Source of the DNA: Druceiella hillmani
Taxonomy: Eukaryota; Arthropoda; Insecta; Lepidoptera; Hepialidae
Assembly (NCBI GenBank): GCA_039881145.1
Contig: JAYKKI010000037.1
Location: 19,651,001-19,715,000 of the forward strand
Length of the DNA stretch: 64,000 nucleotides
Direction of reading: 5' to 3'
Every line of letters starts with the position of its first letter. The stretch's first letter is position 1. Shown here in pieces: positions 11,680 to 25,115 of this stretch. Below the pieces are notes generated by a model. It searched no databases and had not been told where the DNA came from. It was given only the letters and a program-made list of their open reading frames with translations. The position numbers and the translations under genes were made by a program.

Positions 11680-11958
11680 CTAACGGTAACACCAGTAGAT
11701 TATGTTTCCATGTTGTTTAAAAGTGGTGGAAAAATTCTTGGCTTGGTAGTAATTGTTACACGTTCCAACACCTAACAAGGCATGTTGCCTTCGATATAAA
11801 TTTATATCGTTTCCTATAAAGAGACACCCCGGCATGTTCCTGCAGTCTCTATTTTGATTTACGCGTAAATAATTATTACTCATGAAGCGTTCTCTCCAGG
11901 ACAGCTCTATGCGCGTAGAATTTTGTTGAAGAGCACCAAGAGAGTCCAATAATGGCAA
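11680..11958 (-). CDS. Unidentified 92-codon open frame, possibly a fragment
   Basis: The frame has non-random composition (LSWRERFMSNNYLRVN, NMPGCLFIGNDINLYRRQ) and higher G+C than its flanks. There is no ATG at its upstream limit; the first codon is TTG, so if coding it is an internal piece such as an exon or transposon fragment. It encloses an 18-bp perfect palindrome at 11792-11809 (CGATATAAATTTATATCG). No signal peptide, membrane segment or known motif is visible. I do not recognise it, and chance remains likely. Confidence 0.2.
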   Translation of the reverse strand: MPLLDSLGALQQNSTRIELSWRERFMSNNYLRVNQNRDCRNMPGCLFIGNDINLYRRQHALLGVGTCNNYYQAKNFSTTFKQHGNIIYWCYR

Positions 11959-12116
11959 ACTTTAGGTGTTGTCTTTAAAATTATCATCATTTAGTTGAAA
12001 GTGGTTTGACCTTTGAGTCACTTAAAGCATTCGCAAGTTGAGGCCCTAAGTTACTCGTCTCATAAATACGTCATCATTTTTTAAGTTTATCAGGTGGAGG
12101 CTCTTTTAGAGGAAAT

Positions 12117-12153
12117 GGAAAACTGTTCTGGGAAAAGGAAAACTATTCTAGGA
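12117..12153. repeat. Short tandem duplication, 20-bp period
   Basis: GGAAAACTGTTCTGGGA at 12117-12133 recurs as GGAAAACTATTCTAGGA at 12137-12153. Confidence 0.75.
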
Positions 12154-12179
12154 ATTCGAATTGGGAATTCTAATTACTT

Positions 12180-12960
12180 GCGTCGCATATGATCGGTAGT
12201 TACGCATCCCTGGATAGGTCTTGCGACAACACGTGTTGTAGTAGCCGATTTGCGATAAACTCAAAAATATGCCAGAAATTTCTACACGGCGTAATATTAA
12301 AACTTAGAAAAGAAACACGATTAATGGAAAAAGAGCAAAATTAATTTTACCGTAAAGAATATTCTTATAACAGGAATAGCATGGTATATAATAGGTTTTA
12401 AAACAAAGCCCAGGGCTAAATTTTTTCATCATCGTATGATTCTTAAACAAAAATATCAGCATAACGATTAATTGCATTAGTTAAGGTAAGGTATTATAAA
12501 TCGTCTTCGTCAAATTCAAAAGACGGGGAGAGATGGCCGATGAATGAGCGACGGTGATGGGAAAATAATAGTCAAAATCTCCACTACTGTATTCGTCTAA
12601 GGGAAGGCGTGTATGATAATGAAGATATATGAGTGGACAAAACAGTAAGATGTTAATAGAGAGTTAAATAGAGCTAAATGTGTTTGCGTCAAAGCGAAAC
12701 ATTTGTTTTATTTAAAAGTTATTTCAATAACTTCAACTAGACTGCAGTACTATACAATTTTACAATAATATACTCAATAAAATGCCCCTAATTAATTTAC
12801 TGCCGTTCTAACCGATAGCCACATAACATTAAATATTTTATTTCGTGCATAAGTAACTACTTCCCATTATATTATCCCTATGTGATGTCTCGGACATTTT
12901 TTTTTTAAATATTATCCACTTGAATGCATATTTCTTTAAAAATTTAAATGAGTTGGCTTA
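12180..12960. other. Mostly featureless stretch
   Basis: A slightly G+C-richer segment at 12520-12620 has no open frame and no recognised similarity. Confidence 0.5.
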
Positions 12961-12964
12961 CATG

Positions 12965-13002
12965 AATAAAAATTATAGTAGTACCCTACTATAATTTTTA
13001 TT
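12965..13002. repeat. Perfect snap-back inverted repeat, 17-nt arms
   Basis: Arms 12965-12981 and 12986-13002 match at 17 of 17 positions with a 4-nt spacer. Confidence 0.92.
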
Positions 13003-14100
13003 GATTGTCATTTATAGATATATTATTAATCCGATGGGGACATATTAAATCTGTAAAGGTAATTGATTTATATACGCCATAAGATTTATATAAGCCATAA
13101 GAGTCATTTAAAAATCTTCTAGAAAAATTACGTAATAAAGTTCAACAATGTTATGTCCTACACACGTTTGCGTTTTATTCTCTTTCAAAAACTGGAAATA
13201 CATGTTTACTAAAAGTTTCTGCGTAGATAATTCTTTTTGAAAATTTCATCATATTTTTATGACGCGAAATCCATTTTCATTCCTCGTAAAAGCTGTATTT
13301 TCCATTATCACCCAAGATATCGAAAGCCGCGTCACCACGTAACTGCGGTTATACTTCTTGAAATCTGTCTATTTTCCTTGTACATTTCTAATATCTCTGT
13401 AGACAAAGAAAGCTTTAGAAACATGTGCGGATAGCTTCTATCTTGATACAACAGGCACACTTTTTGATTTTTGCCATTACGGATGTACAACATATTGTAC
13501 GTAACTATTGTAAAAAAGACCTTGAAATGTGTAAAAAAGCTGTATATGTTTTTTGCTAACGTGAAATGTATATTTTAATTAATTATTCAATATATTGCTA
13601 CCACGAACTTGGCACATCGCTTAGATATTGGCTTAAATAAGAAGTGAAGGCCTCTTATTTAGAGAGGCGTTGAATGGAGAAAAATAAATTAAATTAAACA
13701 GAAACAAAATCTATAAATAGGCCATTGACCTAAATATTTAGTAATATTGAATATATTGGGCGTTAATTTTGTTGAAACTCATTTTTATTAAATTTTTCAC
13801 AACTAAATGAACCTACGTAATGTAATATTATTTCCACTTTGTTTAAATTCTTTAAATCTGTACAAGTTACCCACCTGAATATGTTGTCATACATTGAAAC
13901 CTAGGTCATGAAAAGGAATTTAAATATAGTAAAAAGAATACTAGATCACGTTGTTTCATTTATTTAATAATAGATTAAAAGAGTGTATAAAACTTTAAAT
14001 TTTTTTTTGAGGATGTATCTAATTCCTATTCTATATTTATTTTCTTAAAAGGTAATTGACTTTCAATACCATGCAAAATTTTGCGAAATTACTTTATGCA
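13003..14100. other. A+T-rich stretch without recognised features
   Basis: Nothing beyond a small imperfect stem near 13634-13660 was seen. Confidence 0.55.
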
Positions 14101-14109
14101 AAATTATAA

Positions 14110-14150
14110 TAACTAGTGGTCGCCCAGTGGGCGAAATTTGATTACATTAA
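14110..14150 (+). repeat. Possible terminal fragment of a mobile element
   Basis: The motif CTAGTGGTCGCCCAGTGGGC begins a slightly G+C-richer patch that fades by about 14270. Similar 'TAGTGGTCGCCC...GGGCG' starts occur at the ends of old arthropod retroelement copies by general impression. Identification is inference only. Confidence 0.25.
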
Positions 14151-14279
14151 ACTCGTTCAGGTAATCTGATATTTTAAAATTTTTGGCAACAATCTCTACT
14201 CTATCCGACTGTTTGACCACGAACTATTTTGTGTCTGACTTTGACGAGATGAACGTAAACAATGAACCTTTTAATATAT

Positions 14280-17200
14280 TCATAAGATATAATTTAAAGT
14301 ATTCGAAACACTTTTTACATTTAAATTTTTTTTTTTGCACTCATTCTCCATGTAAAATTTAACTATGCCAAATCTTACAATACTCTGTGCGCGCAATGTG
14401 CTTAAAAGGGGGTTCAAAATTTTCTGTTCACGTGTTAATATATAGATAATGTACAAATTAATAAATTAACTTAAATGATATTATTATTTGCAACAACCAA
14501 AAGATGAAAACGTTCGCATAAACAATTATTTTCGGTGAATAAATCACCCAAGTGATGGATATTTCATTTCATACAGGAACGAGAGTTATTGGTAGCAGCT
14601 TTCTAATGTGAAGGAGCAACATATGAAAGAATAAAATACATTTTTACATGATTTTTTTATTCCTATAGCATAAGCTAATTTCTAATGCAAGTTGTTAATT
14701 ATAAGTTAACCGATATTTAAATATAGCCGATATTATATGTATATATATAAATTTCTAAGCTACTCTTAAATGGGTACAATAATTATAAATTCAATAATAA
14801 TTAATAAAATAAAAAAAAGATATAAATTTCTTAATTATTGATTTTTTAGTCGATCAAGGAAATGTAGAATAATTAGAACTTTTCTATTAATCGACATTTT
14901 TTCGCAACACGTAAGTAACAACATTTAAGAGGAAATATGAAATTAAAAGATAAATTAATTAAAAAGGAACCTAGTTTCGTGGAAGTTCAACACTGTTATG
15001 AATTTTATAGAGAAACATCTTTATAAATATATAGAGCTCTTTGATATCATCTGACTATCAATAACTATCAAACTACTATAGCTAATATTTATAGACGTAA
15101 TTTGAACTATCTTATGTATCAATTATGTAATTGAGACTAGACCTTAATTCACAATTATTGGATATTTGAAGCTGAGTTAAGCGATTTTCATTCAACGTAA
15201 TAATAATTCTCAAAAAAGTGACCATTAATATTAAGCCATGTGCGTTAAATAGCGTATGATGAGTATTAAGTCACTACCCAATTTTTAGTTTAAAGTTTAC
15301 TGGAAGCAATTTGCTCCGGGAGCATTTATCTGATATAAATAATATATTAGAAATTTATTGTCATCGGCTTGAAATCAAAGTGAAATTGATATCGAAGTAA
15401 AATAAGCCAGTTTCTATATTTCAGAACACATTCATATATGTTAATATAGATATATCAAATTGTCATAGATGGTTAAAACGATATTTGAAACTAATGGACA
15501 AATTGGATATTTTTATTTAATAACAAGTATTTTGAAGTTCAATTGAACCGCCAAGGTGGAACTTTATTGTCCATGTCCCAAACATCAAATTTTTTTAATA
15601 ATTAATATAGCACGCAGCATTTAATTTTTTTGCAACACATTTGTAATAATTTTGCGTAATAGGTATATTAAGCTACAACTTTTGAATTATACTAATTTTT
15701 TTAGAAGTTTAGAGTTCCTCAAAATATTTTTTGTAACAATTTCGGTACTATTACATTAAATATATTCAAATACATTTAGCATTTAATTCATAACATTTGA
15801 GCCTATCCACTTAGCTTCCATATGTTGCCAATAAGACAGAAGAGCAAGAATAAAGGTGGCGAGAGAAATAAAAAGTCTACACATGGGTAAATGGAAGTTG
15901 GTAAAGGCATTTTTCAGCGTTATATTACTAGAATACAAAGTAATTATAGTTTTTTTTTATTATACACCCTAAGGGCTAATGTTTTGCGTAATTATGTTTT
16001 GCTTATATCAGAATATTGAATGAATTTGTTAAATTAGCATTTCCAATTAATTAAAGAAAATAGAAAATTACATACTTTGAATTTATTATTTCTCCTTTGC
16101 TTTTTATTGAATTAGATCATATCGTGAAAGGTTAATAAAATATGAAAATGTTATTATACAAATTTGTATAAAACTTTTAGTATGTACCTCGCCAATGAGG
16201 CCAATTTAGTTAGCAAAATACCGTGTCTAATTATATAATTTAATTTATATTTAACACATTACTCTAAAAGAATTAAGAACCATATAATAATTTTACATTT
16301 ATGGAAAGATAAGCCGTCAAGTTAAAAACGAGCTATCTAAAAAAAATTATTCCTTAAAATTTTTTAAGGCAATTTCACGTTAAAAATTTAATCTCCTAGG
16401 TCATAATTAATGTCACATTTCAAAAATAATTTGAAAATCTATTTGTTTTCTTTTTTTTTTATTTTACTAGTATTATTTTTTTAGCACCATTGTTATTATT
16501 ATATTTAAACTCTTAGCATGATTATTAGCAAAAGTCAGGCATAATAACATAATGCATATTTGGTTAAAATATAAAACAAAAGAAGATTTTTTTAAATTTA
16601 CATTTTACAATTGAATTTCAGCTAAAATTTTTTAAAGTTCAAACAAATTGTTTTTTAATTTTTTAATAAAATAACAATAACTTAGTAAATGTAAAATTGT
16701 TTATGTAAGAAGTATGTAACTAAAATAATAGGAAGCAATTTTATCACATGTGTTCAATCATAAAACTAAACAGCCCATAATCTTCGCAGTTAAGCAGTCT
16801 TATTTTATTATCTTCAAATGTATGGATAGCTGTATAGTATCTGAATTGATCTTCACCTCTTTCGCTTTGTTTACTTACAGCCCACATGAAGGAGTACTGG
16901 ATCCTCCGATGAAACCAGTCTTTTGATTAGTTAAAATTATATGGATTGATTATCATTAGCGACTAGGGGTATACGAAATATCTACCTGTACTTAAGCACA
17001 CTTTTATATAGGACTCAAGTTTTTGACTATCTTTGGTTGTATTACGAAAATCCTACTATCAAAAAGATACTTAATAAAACTTTTGTTCAGTTTAATTTTG
17101 CTTTCATTTAAAACTAAATACTGGTGCTTAAAATCCAATTTAATTTAAAAATATTTTGCTGGGTTTAATTTTTTTTGCATTTAAATGACACCAAAAATTT

Positions 17201-19200
17201 TAATAAAAAAACTTATGAAAAATCTATCACAATAATATAATTTGTCTACCGTCGACCTAAATACAAATTTATATTTACAAACATATGTCAGCAAAAATTT
17301 TCATTCATTATAGCGCGGCACAACAGCAAGTGAAAGTAAAGCTAATATACGACTATTTTTCAACGACCAATGTTTGATGAATGAAATTGGAATTTGAGTG
17401 TTTGATTAACATAACCTAGTTGACTGTAAACAAGCCAACATATATTATTTGAATCTGTTGCTTAGTGATATTTAGAAAATAGAAAACGTAATTCTAGTGA
17501 TACTAATTTCCAATTATTTTCAAATATTGCCATTTGAGCGTATGGAGGTATACAAAATATATTTTATATAACTTTCGGATTTTAATACTTGTAATGAAAC
17601 TTCCACGTAAAATAAACATGTTTTAATAACTAATATTTTTAAGAAGTGAATAAAATTTAAAAACCTAAACGGTAGAATCTGGGACTATTGTATGGTATGT
17701 ATTATCTTGATAATTCTAAATTGATTCCTCTAAGCAAATACTGAAAAAATGCAGGGGTAAGTAGGCGTATGATAATTTTTGAGGTAACTACCGGAAATGT
17801 GATTGATTTTATTGGGGTAAAATCACCATGTTTCATCGTTTGTCATTTAATTAAGCGTCAAAATTTTAGTTCGTGCAAGGTTCCACCGAATAGCCGATAC
17901 CATATACTAATCACATTACGTCATAATAGTTAAAATGTATTGTGAGTCTTTTATCCCGTTACCAAAGTTAATATAAGCAATCTCTAGTCTCACAGATATG
18001 GAAAATATTTTGAAGGACTTCTGATGAGAATTAACGTTTTCTAAGATAGAGCAGGTATAGCAGCTAGCGTTTTTTCCGGAGTGTTATGTAGTAGTCACTT
18101 GCAGTTGCTGTGCAAAATAAAGAGAGTCGCTGAATAAGTCCGTACATAGAACAGCAGTAACAACACGCGAACTTTGGGACAATCATTTTTTTTCTTTTGT
18201 CTTGTTCGTTTTCGTTGTTCCTATATTGTTTATGTAATTTGCAATATTTGTAATTTATGTCTACATTATCAAATAACTGTCAAAAATATATTAGTAACAA
18301 TACATAAAAGTGCTGGAAAATAAAATTTCTATTCTAAACTTATTTCGAGTACGAGTTCTATAATAAATACTCTGTTTATGAAAACAAATATTTTAATTAT
18401 AAACATAATATTATCAGTATTCAATATGTGAGCATTTAATGGAATTCAGTGTCAAAATATGAATTCTATTGAAAGTGATTTTTTGTAATACCGGCGACAA
18501 TGAAAAAAATTTACATGTGCACCAAAAATAATCGTACCTTGTACTTTAACTATTAATTTATTTTACATAATACGATTGTCACTCTTTTGTAGTGGTTGCG
18601 TTGGTGGTTTTTTATTAGAAAAACCAGCAGTTCCTATAACTAAATTTTAGCAAATAAGGAACATAAATTGATTCCAAATAACATTACTATTAAGGAAATT
18701 AATAAACAAATGGAAAATATTAATAATTCTCAGGAAGAAATTATTTTACTAACCACTTAGATTGCAAGTATATATGAAAGAAGTCTAAATAAAGATATGT
18801 GAGTTCACTATTTGGATTTCATAATAATTTTTTGTACCGCGTAGATTATTTGCCACAGCTATGTTTCACGTTGCGCGATGTGACGCTAGTGAATTGAACC
18901 CGTTTCGCTAAAATACCAGAAAGTGGAACTTTGTTGTGAATGGAACTTGAAAATTTCCAGCTTCAATAACCTTCTAAAAAAAATTCGAAGAGCAAGATTA
19001 ACAGACAGGATTTAGTTTATTATATTTTCCACTGAAAATAACAGCAGTTCACCAAATATTTCTCAAAAAATAGTAGTTATGAATTTTTAGCTCTTTATTT
19101 TTTTTTAAATTCGTAAAATTTTTACTATTGTGAAAGACATATCATTTATTTTTCGGGATATTAATATTTGAAAGGAAATACTCTATCCAAACTTTAATAT
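14280..19200. other. Long A+T-rich stretch without recognised features
   Basis: About 5 kb without a recognisable gene, retroelement domain or strong repeat. Minor items are an 18-bp palindrome CCTTAAAATTTTTTAAGG at 16352-16369 and a G+C-richer patch at 18060-18180 without an open frame. Confidence 0.55.
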
Positions 19201-19226
19201 TTATATGTACCTGAATATGTACCGGA

Positions 19227-19323
19227 CTCTCACAGTGCGTGTTCCACTCGTAATTATCAAGTTGTTTTTATTGACTACATAAAAACAACTTGATAATTAC
19301 GAGTGGAACACGCACTGTGAGAG
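19227..19323. repeat. Perfect snap-back inverted repeat, 45-nt arms
   Basis: The arm 19227-19271 is exactly complementary to 19279-19323 (45 of 45) around the 7-nt spacer TGACTAC. The arms are richer in G+C than the flanks and occur nowhere else in the window. No target-site duplication flanks it. A transcript would form a 45-bp duplex. The absence of mismatches implies a recent origin or continuing gene conversion between the arms. Confidence 0.97.
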
Positions 19324-19329
19324 ACTATA

Positions 19330-20765
19330 AAGTTCACCAAATATTGCGGATAACTATTAATATCAAGTTGGCTCATAAGTGTTTAGTCTCGAATTCGGGA
19401 CGTTCCTAAAAAGTTATCAATATTTGCACAATATATTTTATTATTAGATATAAATATATTAAACTTAACTCGGTTAATGGTAGTTAAAGCTATTAGTTCA
19501 AATGCATATGTGATAATAAATTGCATTCAAATTTGGATGCCATTGATAAAAACACAAGAGCTTCGTGTAGGATAAACAGAAGTTCCACTATTCATACCTG
19601 TACTGGATACCAGGAAAAAAATTCTGAGCAGCTGAATTTATACAGAACACGGCGATTTTTTTTCAAAACTTAGGTCAACTAACTAAGAAATAAATTAATT
19701 ATCGAAACCAAGATTATTTTCTCCATAAAAAGGAAAGAGAATGCAACAAAAAATATACTCGTCGAAAATAACAAACTATATTCTAGGAGTTTAATCAACT
19801 CGTCTGCTTGACATTGCGTCACTTAATTATTAATTTATTAGAGCTCTAAGATATTATTTACAGTATAAACAATTTGATAGTTTACAATTACTTCTGGAAA
19901 TAACTTCTAATTTTTATTTAATCATCACATTTTCACTTTGCAAGTCTTGTGTATGTGGCATGATAGCGAGTTACAAACAAAAATGGTTCTACATATACAG
20001 AATTATTCTGTATTAAAATAATATATGAATAGCATAGTGGAATAAACACCGTGTCAACTAATGAAGGTATCGCAGGTTGGAAAAATCGTTTTTTTTTTCA
20101 AATATCTTGCTTTTTTGTCTGATGTATCATTAGAAGCTTAGAGAAACTTATAGAGCAAAAAAATCAACTAATTTGCTTATATACATATTTTCGTATGATG
20201 TAGATATAACGTGAAGACGGAAAAGCGCGCTTATCGGACACGGCCATATAAACAGCGAAACCTGATGCACAAGACACTTTACAAAGTTAGTTACATCACA
20301 AAAGCATTATTAAGATTATTAAAGTAAAAAAAGTACTTTCGTCCATTACGAGTGAAAATCTACCAAGCCACATAACTAAAGCGTTAAATATATTAAAAAG
20401 GATCAGTCACTCTACATTTGGATATTCAAATATACGTACGCTTTTAATAGCACTTGCACAGCAATCTTGGAATTATAATAAATTATTTTTATTCATTCGC
20501 TAAACTTTCCAAAATGTGGGACAAACATACTCCAATTTTTAATTCTTAAAATTTAAACGATATGTTAAATTCCCTTTCTTAATGATAATTTACAATTGTC
20601 AATTGCCTATTTATAATATGGAACCAAAAAAGACGGAAAAAGCCATAACTATAATTTTGAAATATTTCATACAGTTGTAAATGTTACCTTCTTTCATATT
20701 CATTACTGACAAATTCATTTTTTTTTATGGCAACTTCTATCCAAATAGACTCCCAATATATAAAT
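19330..20765. other. A+T-rich stretch without recognised features
   Basis: Nothing was recognised here. Confidence 0.55.
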
Positions 20766-20770
20766 ATATG

Positions 20771-20771
20771 G

Positions 20772-20846
<75 letters not shown>
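20771..20846. repeat. (TA)n microsatellite
   Basis: A pure alternating TA tract of about 75 bp. Confidence 0.97.
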
Positions 20847-20848
<2 letters not shown>

Positions 20849-20849
20849 C

Positions 20850-21280
20850 ACAACCAAACTAAAATCACAAACAATTTTCAATAAAATTATAACAACAAAA
20901 ATTTCTGTAAGCTATATACAATGGAACGACTTATCACTGTATTTGTTATTTCCTTCTCTTTCCTATGATATTTAATTGTATTTTTATCTCTTTTGTTTAC
21001 GTTTTAATTGCTCTAGTTGCCATGTCACTCCACAAGTGACATGCGCACTTGATAGTTGATAGAGAAATAATTTAGTAATAAATTTGTTCACCAATATTTT
21101 AAACTCAACGTGAATAACTATTACAATATTAAAAATAATTGTTATTTAAACAATATTTTCGACAAATTTCGTATGTACATATAATATTCTTCAATAAAAA
21201 CTTTATTAATTCAATTTATAAAGTAAATTTAGGTACTTTTACAAAAAAATTCATAATGCAACTTAAGGTGACTGAAGTAT
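20850..21280. other. A+T-rich spacer
   Basis: Nothing was recognised; a small stem near 21018-21043 (GTCACTCC / GAGTGAC-like) is too weak to call. Confidence 0.5.
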
Positions 21281-21284
21281 TTTC

Positions 21285-21343
21285 AATTTTGTGAGGCTAA
21301 ATTAGTAGTAGAATAACTACTACTAATTTAGTCTCATAAAATT
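21285..21343. repeat. Snap-back inverted repeat, 26-nt arms
   Basis: Arms 21285-21310 and 21318-21343 match at 24 of 26 positions with a 7-nt spacer. Weaker complementarity continues about 10 nt outward on both sides, so the original fold-back may have been longer. Confidence 0.9.
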
Positions 21344-21344
21344 C

Positions 21345-22080
21345 AAAATTTCAACATTCGAAATTTTTTTTTCAACGTCCTTTGAAATGGAAAATTTTTA
21401 CTTCGCTTTAGCTTTTTGGATATTTTTACAAAATAATTTAGCCGACAAAAGTTAAATAGAATAAAATAGCAAAAACAAAATTTAAATATGCGTAAAATAA
21501 ATAAATATTCACTAACTTTAATAATTGTGAAAAAACAAAGGAAATTAAAGCTGTTTGTATTTACAAAGACGCGAGGTTTGAAAAGTTTAAGTGGTTATTG
21601 AAATGAGACTTAGAAACATAATATATAATTACAAATCTAATTTAGGTTGTTAGTTATTACACAATACGATCAAGAGAAAGCTATACTTGTACAAATAAGG
21701 TTCGATGTCATCACCATTAGATGCGCTACGATGCGTTACATAGTAAATATTCTTGAAATTTCCATTGTAATTAACAACGTAAAATTAAATATAGTCACAA
21801 AATCGCTGCTTAACTTGCCAAAGCAGAATAATGTGTGGAGGTATGAGGAACTGAAGAAGGTAATAGTTTTTTTTGAAAATTAAATTGAAATATGCTGTGA
21901 TCATTACACGAACAACGTGTATAAGATTCACAATTTATCTTTTAAATTTAATAAAAAGTACTAGCTGTGATGTTGTTTAGTGTTCAATTACGATTTGAAA
22001 AATACTTTTTTAATTAAAAGATACAAACTGTAAAAATTACAAAATAAGTAAAAAAGAGTAGATTTTGTCTTTATAACTGC
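21345..22080. other. A+T-rich stretch with one 78-codon open frame
   Basis: The open frame at 21647-21883 starts with TTG and has no recognised motif. It lies upstream of the possible RT fragment at 22081-22376 and could belong to it, but nothing shows this. Confidence 0.4.
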
Positions 22081-22376
22081 AGAAGGTAACGTCATCAATA
22101 GATTATATGAAAATCAAGCTCGTAGGATTGACGGTAAAACTGATGCTGATTATAATTCATATAATAAAGTCACACACGGTGGAGATTGTAGCCAAAGAAT
22201 TGTAAAATATCAGATTGACCAGCATTAAATTTGATGGGTATTGCAAGGATGTAAGGCAAACAGTAATAAGTTAATGGCATACTTGGGCAAGTTCTTAGCT
22301 GATGTATTAGAAGAAATTAAAAAAAACAATACATGCCATGATTATAGAGGTATAACTGTTTGACAAAAGAACCTCA
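22081..22376 (+). pseudogene. Possible LINE reverse transcriptase fragment
   Basis: A coding-like stretch interrupted by stops. The clearest part, 22300-22362, reads DVLEEIKKNNTCHDYRGITV, in which KKNNTCHDYRGIT resembles the RT block before motif 2 in many non-LTR elements (basic KK, then C, then NYRGI). Upstream, YENQARRIDGKTDADYNSYN reads like protein but was not placed in any family. The fragment ends at a TGA directly after the YRGIT-like block. Only one short motif supports the assignment, so chance is possible. Confidence 0.35.
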
Positions 22377-22408
22377 ATAACGTTCGAGCTTATAAATTTA
22401 ATGCATTA

Positions 22409-22425
22409 TGGTCGAATTTCGACCA
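22409..22425. repeat. Small palindrome
   Basis: TGGTCGAATTTCGACCA, 7-nt arms with a 3-nt centre. Confidence 0.8.
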
Positions 22426-22429
22426 CCGG

Positions 22430-25050
22430 GCCAAAAAATGTGAATAAAATAACGAAAGAAATAATAAAAATGTTACCAAGCTTCATTTATTAAAACATCT
22501 TACAGAAACAAAACAATGCGGAGCTTTGAATCGCATTACTGTCATTTCTTGGAATCGCATTACAGTTATATTCTCAGAAATTTTCATTATCCTTTGAAAA
22601 CATATTCGTGGATCTTATAATATTTTTACCACTTCGCATCGTTACATAGGTTGAAATATCTTTGTTACTCGCTCTGGTAATCTAGAAAAGTGCTCAAAGC
22701 AAATATTTTTATGACTTAATTTTTCAAGTCGTATAAATCTAGCCGTGGTTTAATAATGATAAAAATGTAACTTTAATAAAAAATCGGTAAAGAATTATAT
22801 AATTTGCACTAATGAGTTTGCTACTGGAGGGCAATCGCCAAGTGCTCAATAAATTTAGCGGTTTTTATTGCTTTCGTTACGTATCGTAATACACAATAAA
22901 TTACACTACACAAAACAAAAGTCACCTTCAGTATGTCCAATGCTTCTCTTTCGCAAAGTTTTATTTGCACAACTATTTACTGTAATAAAAATTTACATTT
23001 CTTATTAATTTTGAACTGTAAAATATTTCTTCATATCATAATTCATTGAAGGTATGATTTATTTAAAAGTGGTTCTTTTTCACCAAAATTTCAAATATTT
23101 TGATGAACATCAGCAGTTGGCTGCGTTGTATACTAAGGTACTGGTTTTATTTTTACATTAATAATTTAAGACCTAGTATAAACACACAAAATTATAGATT
23201 TTGCTACATGGATACATATGTATTCTACTCGACATGTTACATATGTATTCTATTCAATCGCAGATAAAACGTTTTAAAAAAAGTAAAAGTGTAGTTTTAA
23301 AAGCAACAAGTTGCAAAACCGTAAAAGCATCTGAAAGACTAAGTATTAATTTTGCCTTTAAATAAATAACACTGAATAGGTTTAAGTGAATAGTGAGCCA
23401 AAAAATATAATATGTGGATTTGACCGTTCGAAATTAAATGAAAACCCAGCCAGTACTAGTTGTCATAAATACTTTAAAATAGTAAAATAAACTATTAAGC
23501 CGAGAATAGTGTTTTTTTTCAAAGAAACTAAATAGCATTTTAATGTAAACAAGACGTGAACAAAATTTACAATATTAATACGCGACAACGGCGACAGCGA
23601 TGGCGCCCGGTTGTTACTTTTGTTGGCACTGGTACCAAAGCAGCGCAGCGTGTTTAAAATTACATACATTATGTTTTAAATTACAAACCACTTAAAACTA
23701 TTCCTAGAACCAAACTACTGAATTTTATAATTAGTTGTTGGTGCACGGTTGAGGAAAACCATATTATCATTACACAATTTATCTATTTACCCGGATTAGA
23801 TTTTCTAATCGATTACTTACAGTCTTTTCTCAGAAAGATCCGTATAAATTTACGTAAATCATCTTTTTAACTTCTAACCATCATTAATGGAAATCATTTA
23901 TTCATACGTACATATATTTAATTAAATGATGGAATTATTATACACGTCTACTACCATAAGGTAATAATATCATCGTCTATTTCAATTTCTCATATGTTTG
24001 ATTGATTTCGTTTTGAGTTACAGCTGTTTTTTTAGAAACCGTTTCATGTACAAATGTAAAATTCGACATATATTTCATCAGTTAATATTTAAAAATATTA
24101 GTATCCAAATATCCAGAAGGGGCATATGAAGCATAGATATTTTTTCCATTTTATTAATTGTGTAGAAATTTTAAATTTAATATCGTCATACTTTAAATTT
24201 TTCAAAAACTAACACTTAAAAATATTTTTATAAGGATTTTAAAAGAAAAATATTGAATGATGGATATCAATGGAAGGATTGTAATTATAAAAATTTGGAA
24301 ACGGTTTTATTTTCCGAATTTTCTGTCAGAAACTTTTAGAAATATGGCTGAAACTATCCGCAAAAAAAAAGCCACTACACCAAATTTTGGTAAAATTGGA
24401 AAAATTGGTAAAAGTTATGACAAAAATAACGTGACTAGAATTTTACTTAGCATTTAGCGGTAAACATTAATAGGGAATTATGATCACATTAATGCAATTG
24501 AATGATTTTATAAAAAATGGAAGGAAGAGAATAACATACGTGAAAAATTATTTTACTGGCTTTTTTAACATTGTTATAGGGTTTTATATATTATCTTCAA
24601 ATACTTTAAATATCTTAATACTTTAATTTCATAACAGTTTTTATTTGTTATAATTTTATATTATGGCATTTATTGTAATGGATTTCAGCCGTATGTTATC
24701 AAAATAAGTACCAATTTTTTATTCATAAGTATATAGGTAATTTCTTTCTTTGATCTGTCAAATATTCGGAGATTTGATAATATCGCACAAAAAGACGGTT
24801 TCCTAACATTTTTTCTAGGATGGAAATAGATAAATATGAACTCATCATAATTTTCTGAATGTCAAAAATGTTCAGCTTCTGAAACTAATGTCTGTGAAAG
24901 GATTAACTCAAAAACTATGTTGAAACCCCCATGAGTTAGGACCGGACGTATTGAAACCTATGACCATTGTTAGCAATTCCAATAAGTTCGGTCCCTGGTC
25001 GCGGCATGTCAGAATGATTTTCAGATCAAACGTTTCTATCTTTAGTTTCT
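22430..25050. other. A+T-rich stretch without recognised genes
   Basis: It contains one short tandem duplication: TACATATGTATTCTACTC at 23213-23230 recurs as TACATATGTATTCTATTC at 23238-23255. A G+C-richer spot at 23580-23650 is not open in any convincing way. Confidence 0.5.
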
Positions 25051-25055
25051 TAACC

Positions 25056-25115
25056 ATTGTTATTGATTTCAAAAAGTCTAGTCAGATTGTTATTGATTTC
25101 AAAAAGTCTTATCAG
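25056..25115. repeat. Tandem duplication, 30 bp x 2
   Basis: Two adjacent 30-bp units start ATTGTTATTGATTTCAAAAA and differ at two or three positions. The period is divisible by three, so it leaves the surrounding 109-codon chance frame open. Confidence 0.88.

Noticed and set aside
20681..20975. Open frames on both strands rich in repeated I-Y
   Set aside because: They are translations of the (TA)n tract; the same applies to frames at 40882-41109, 54633-54833 and 59735-59938.
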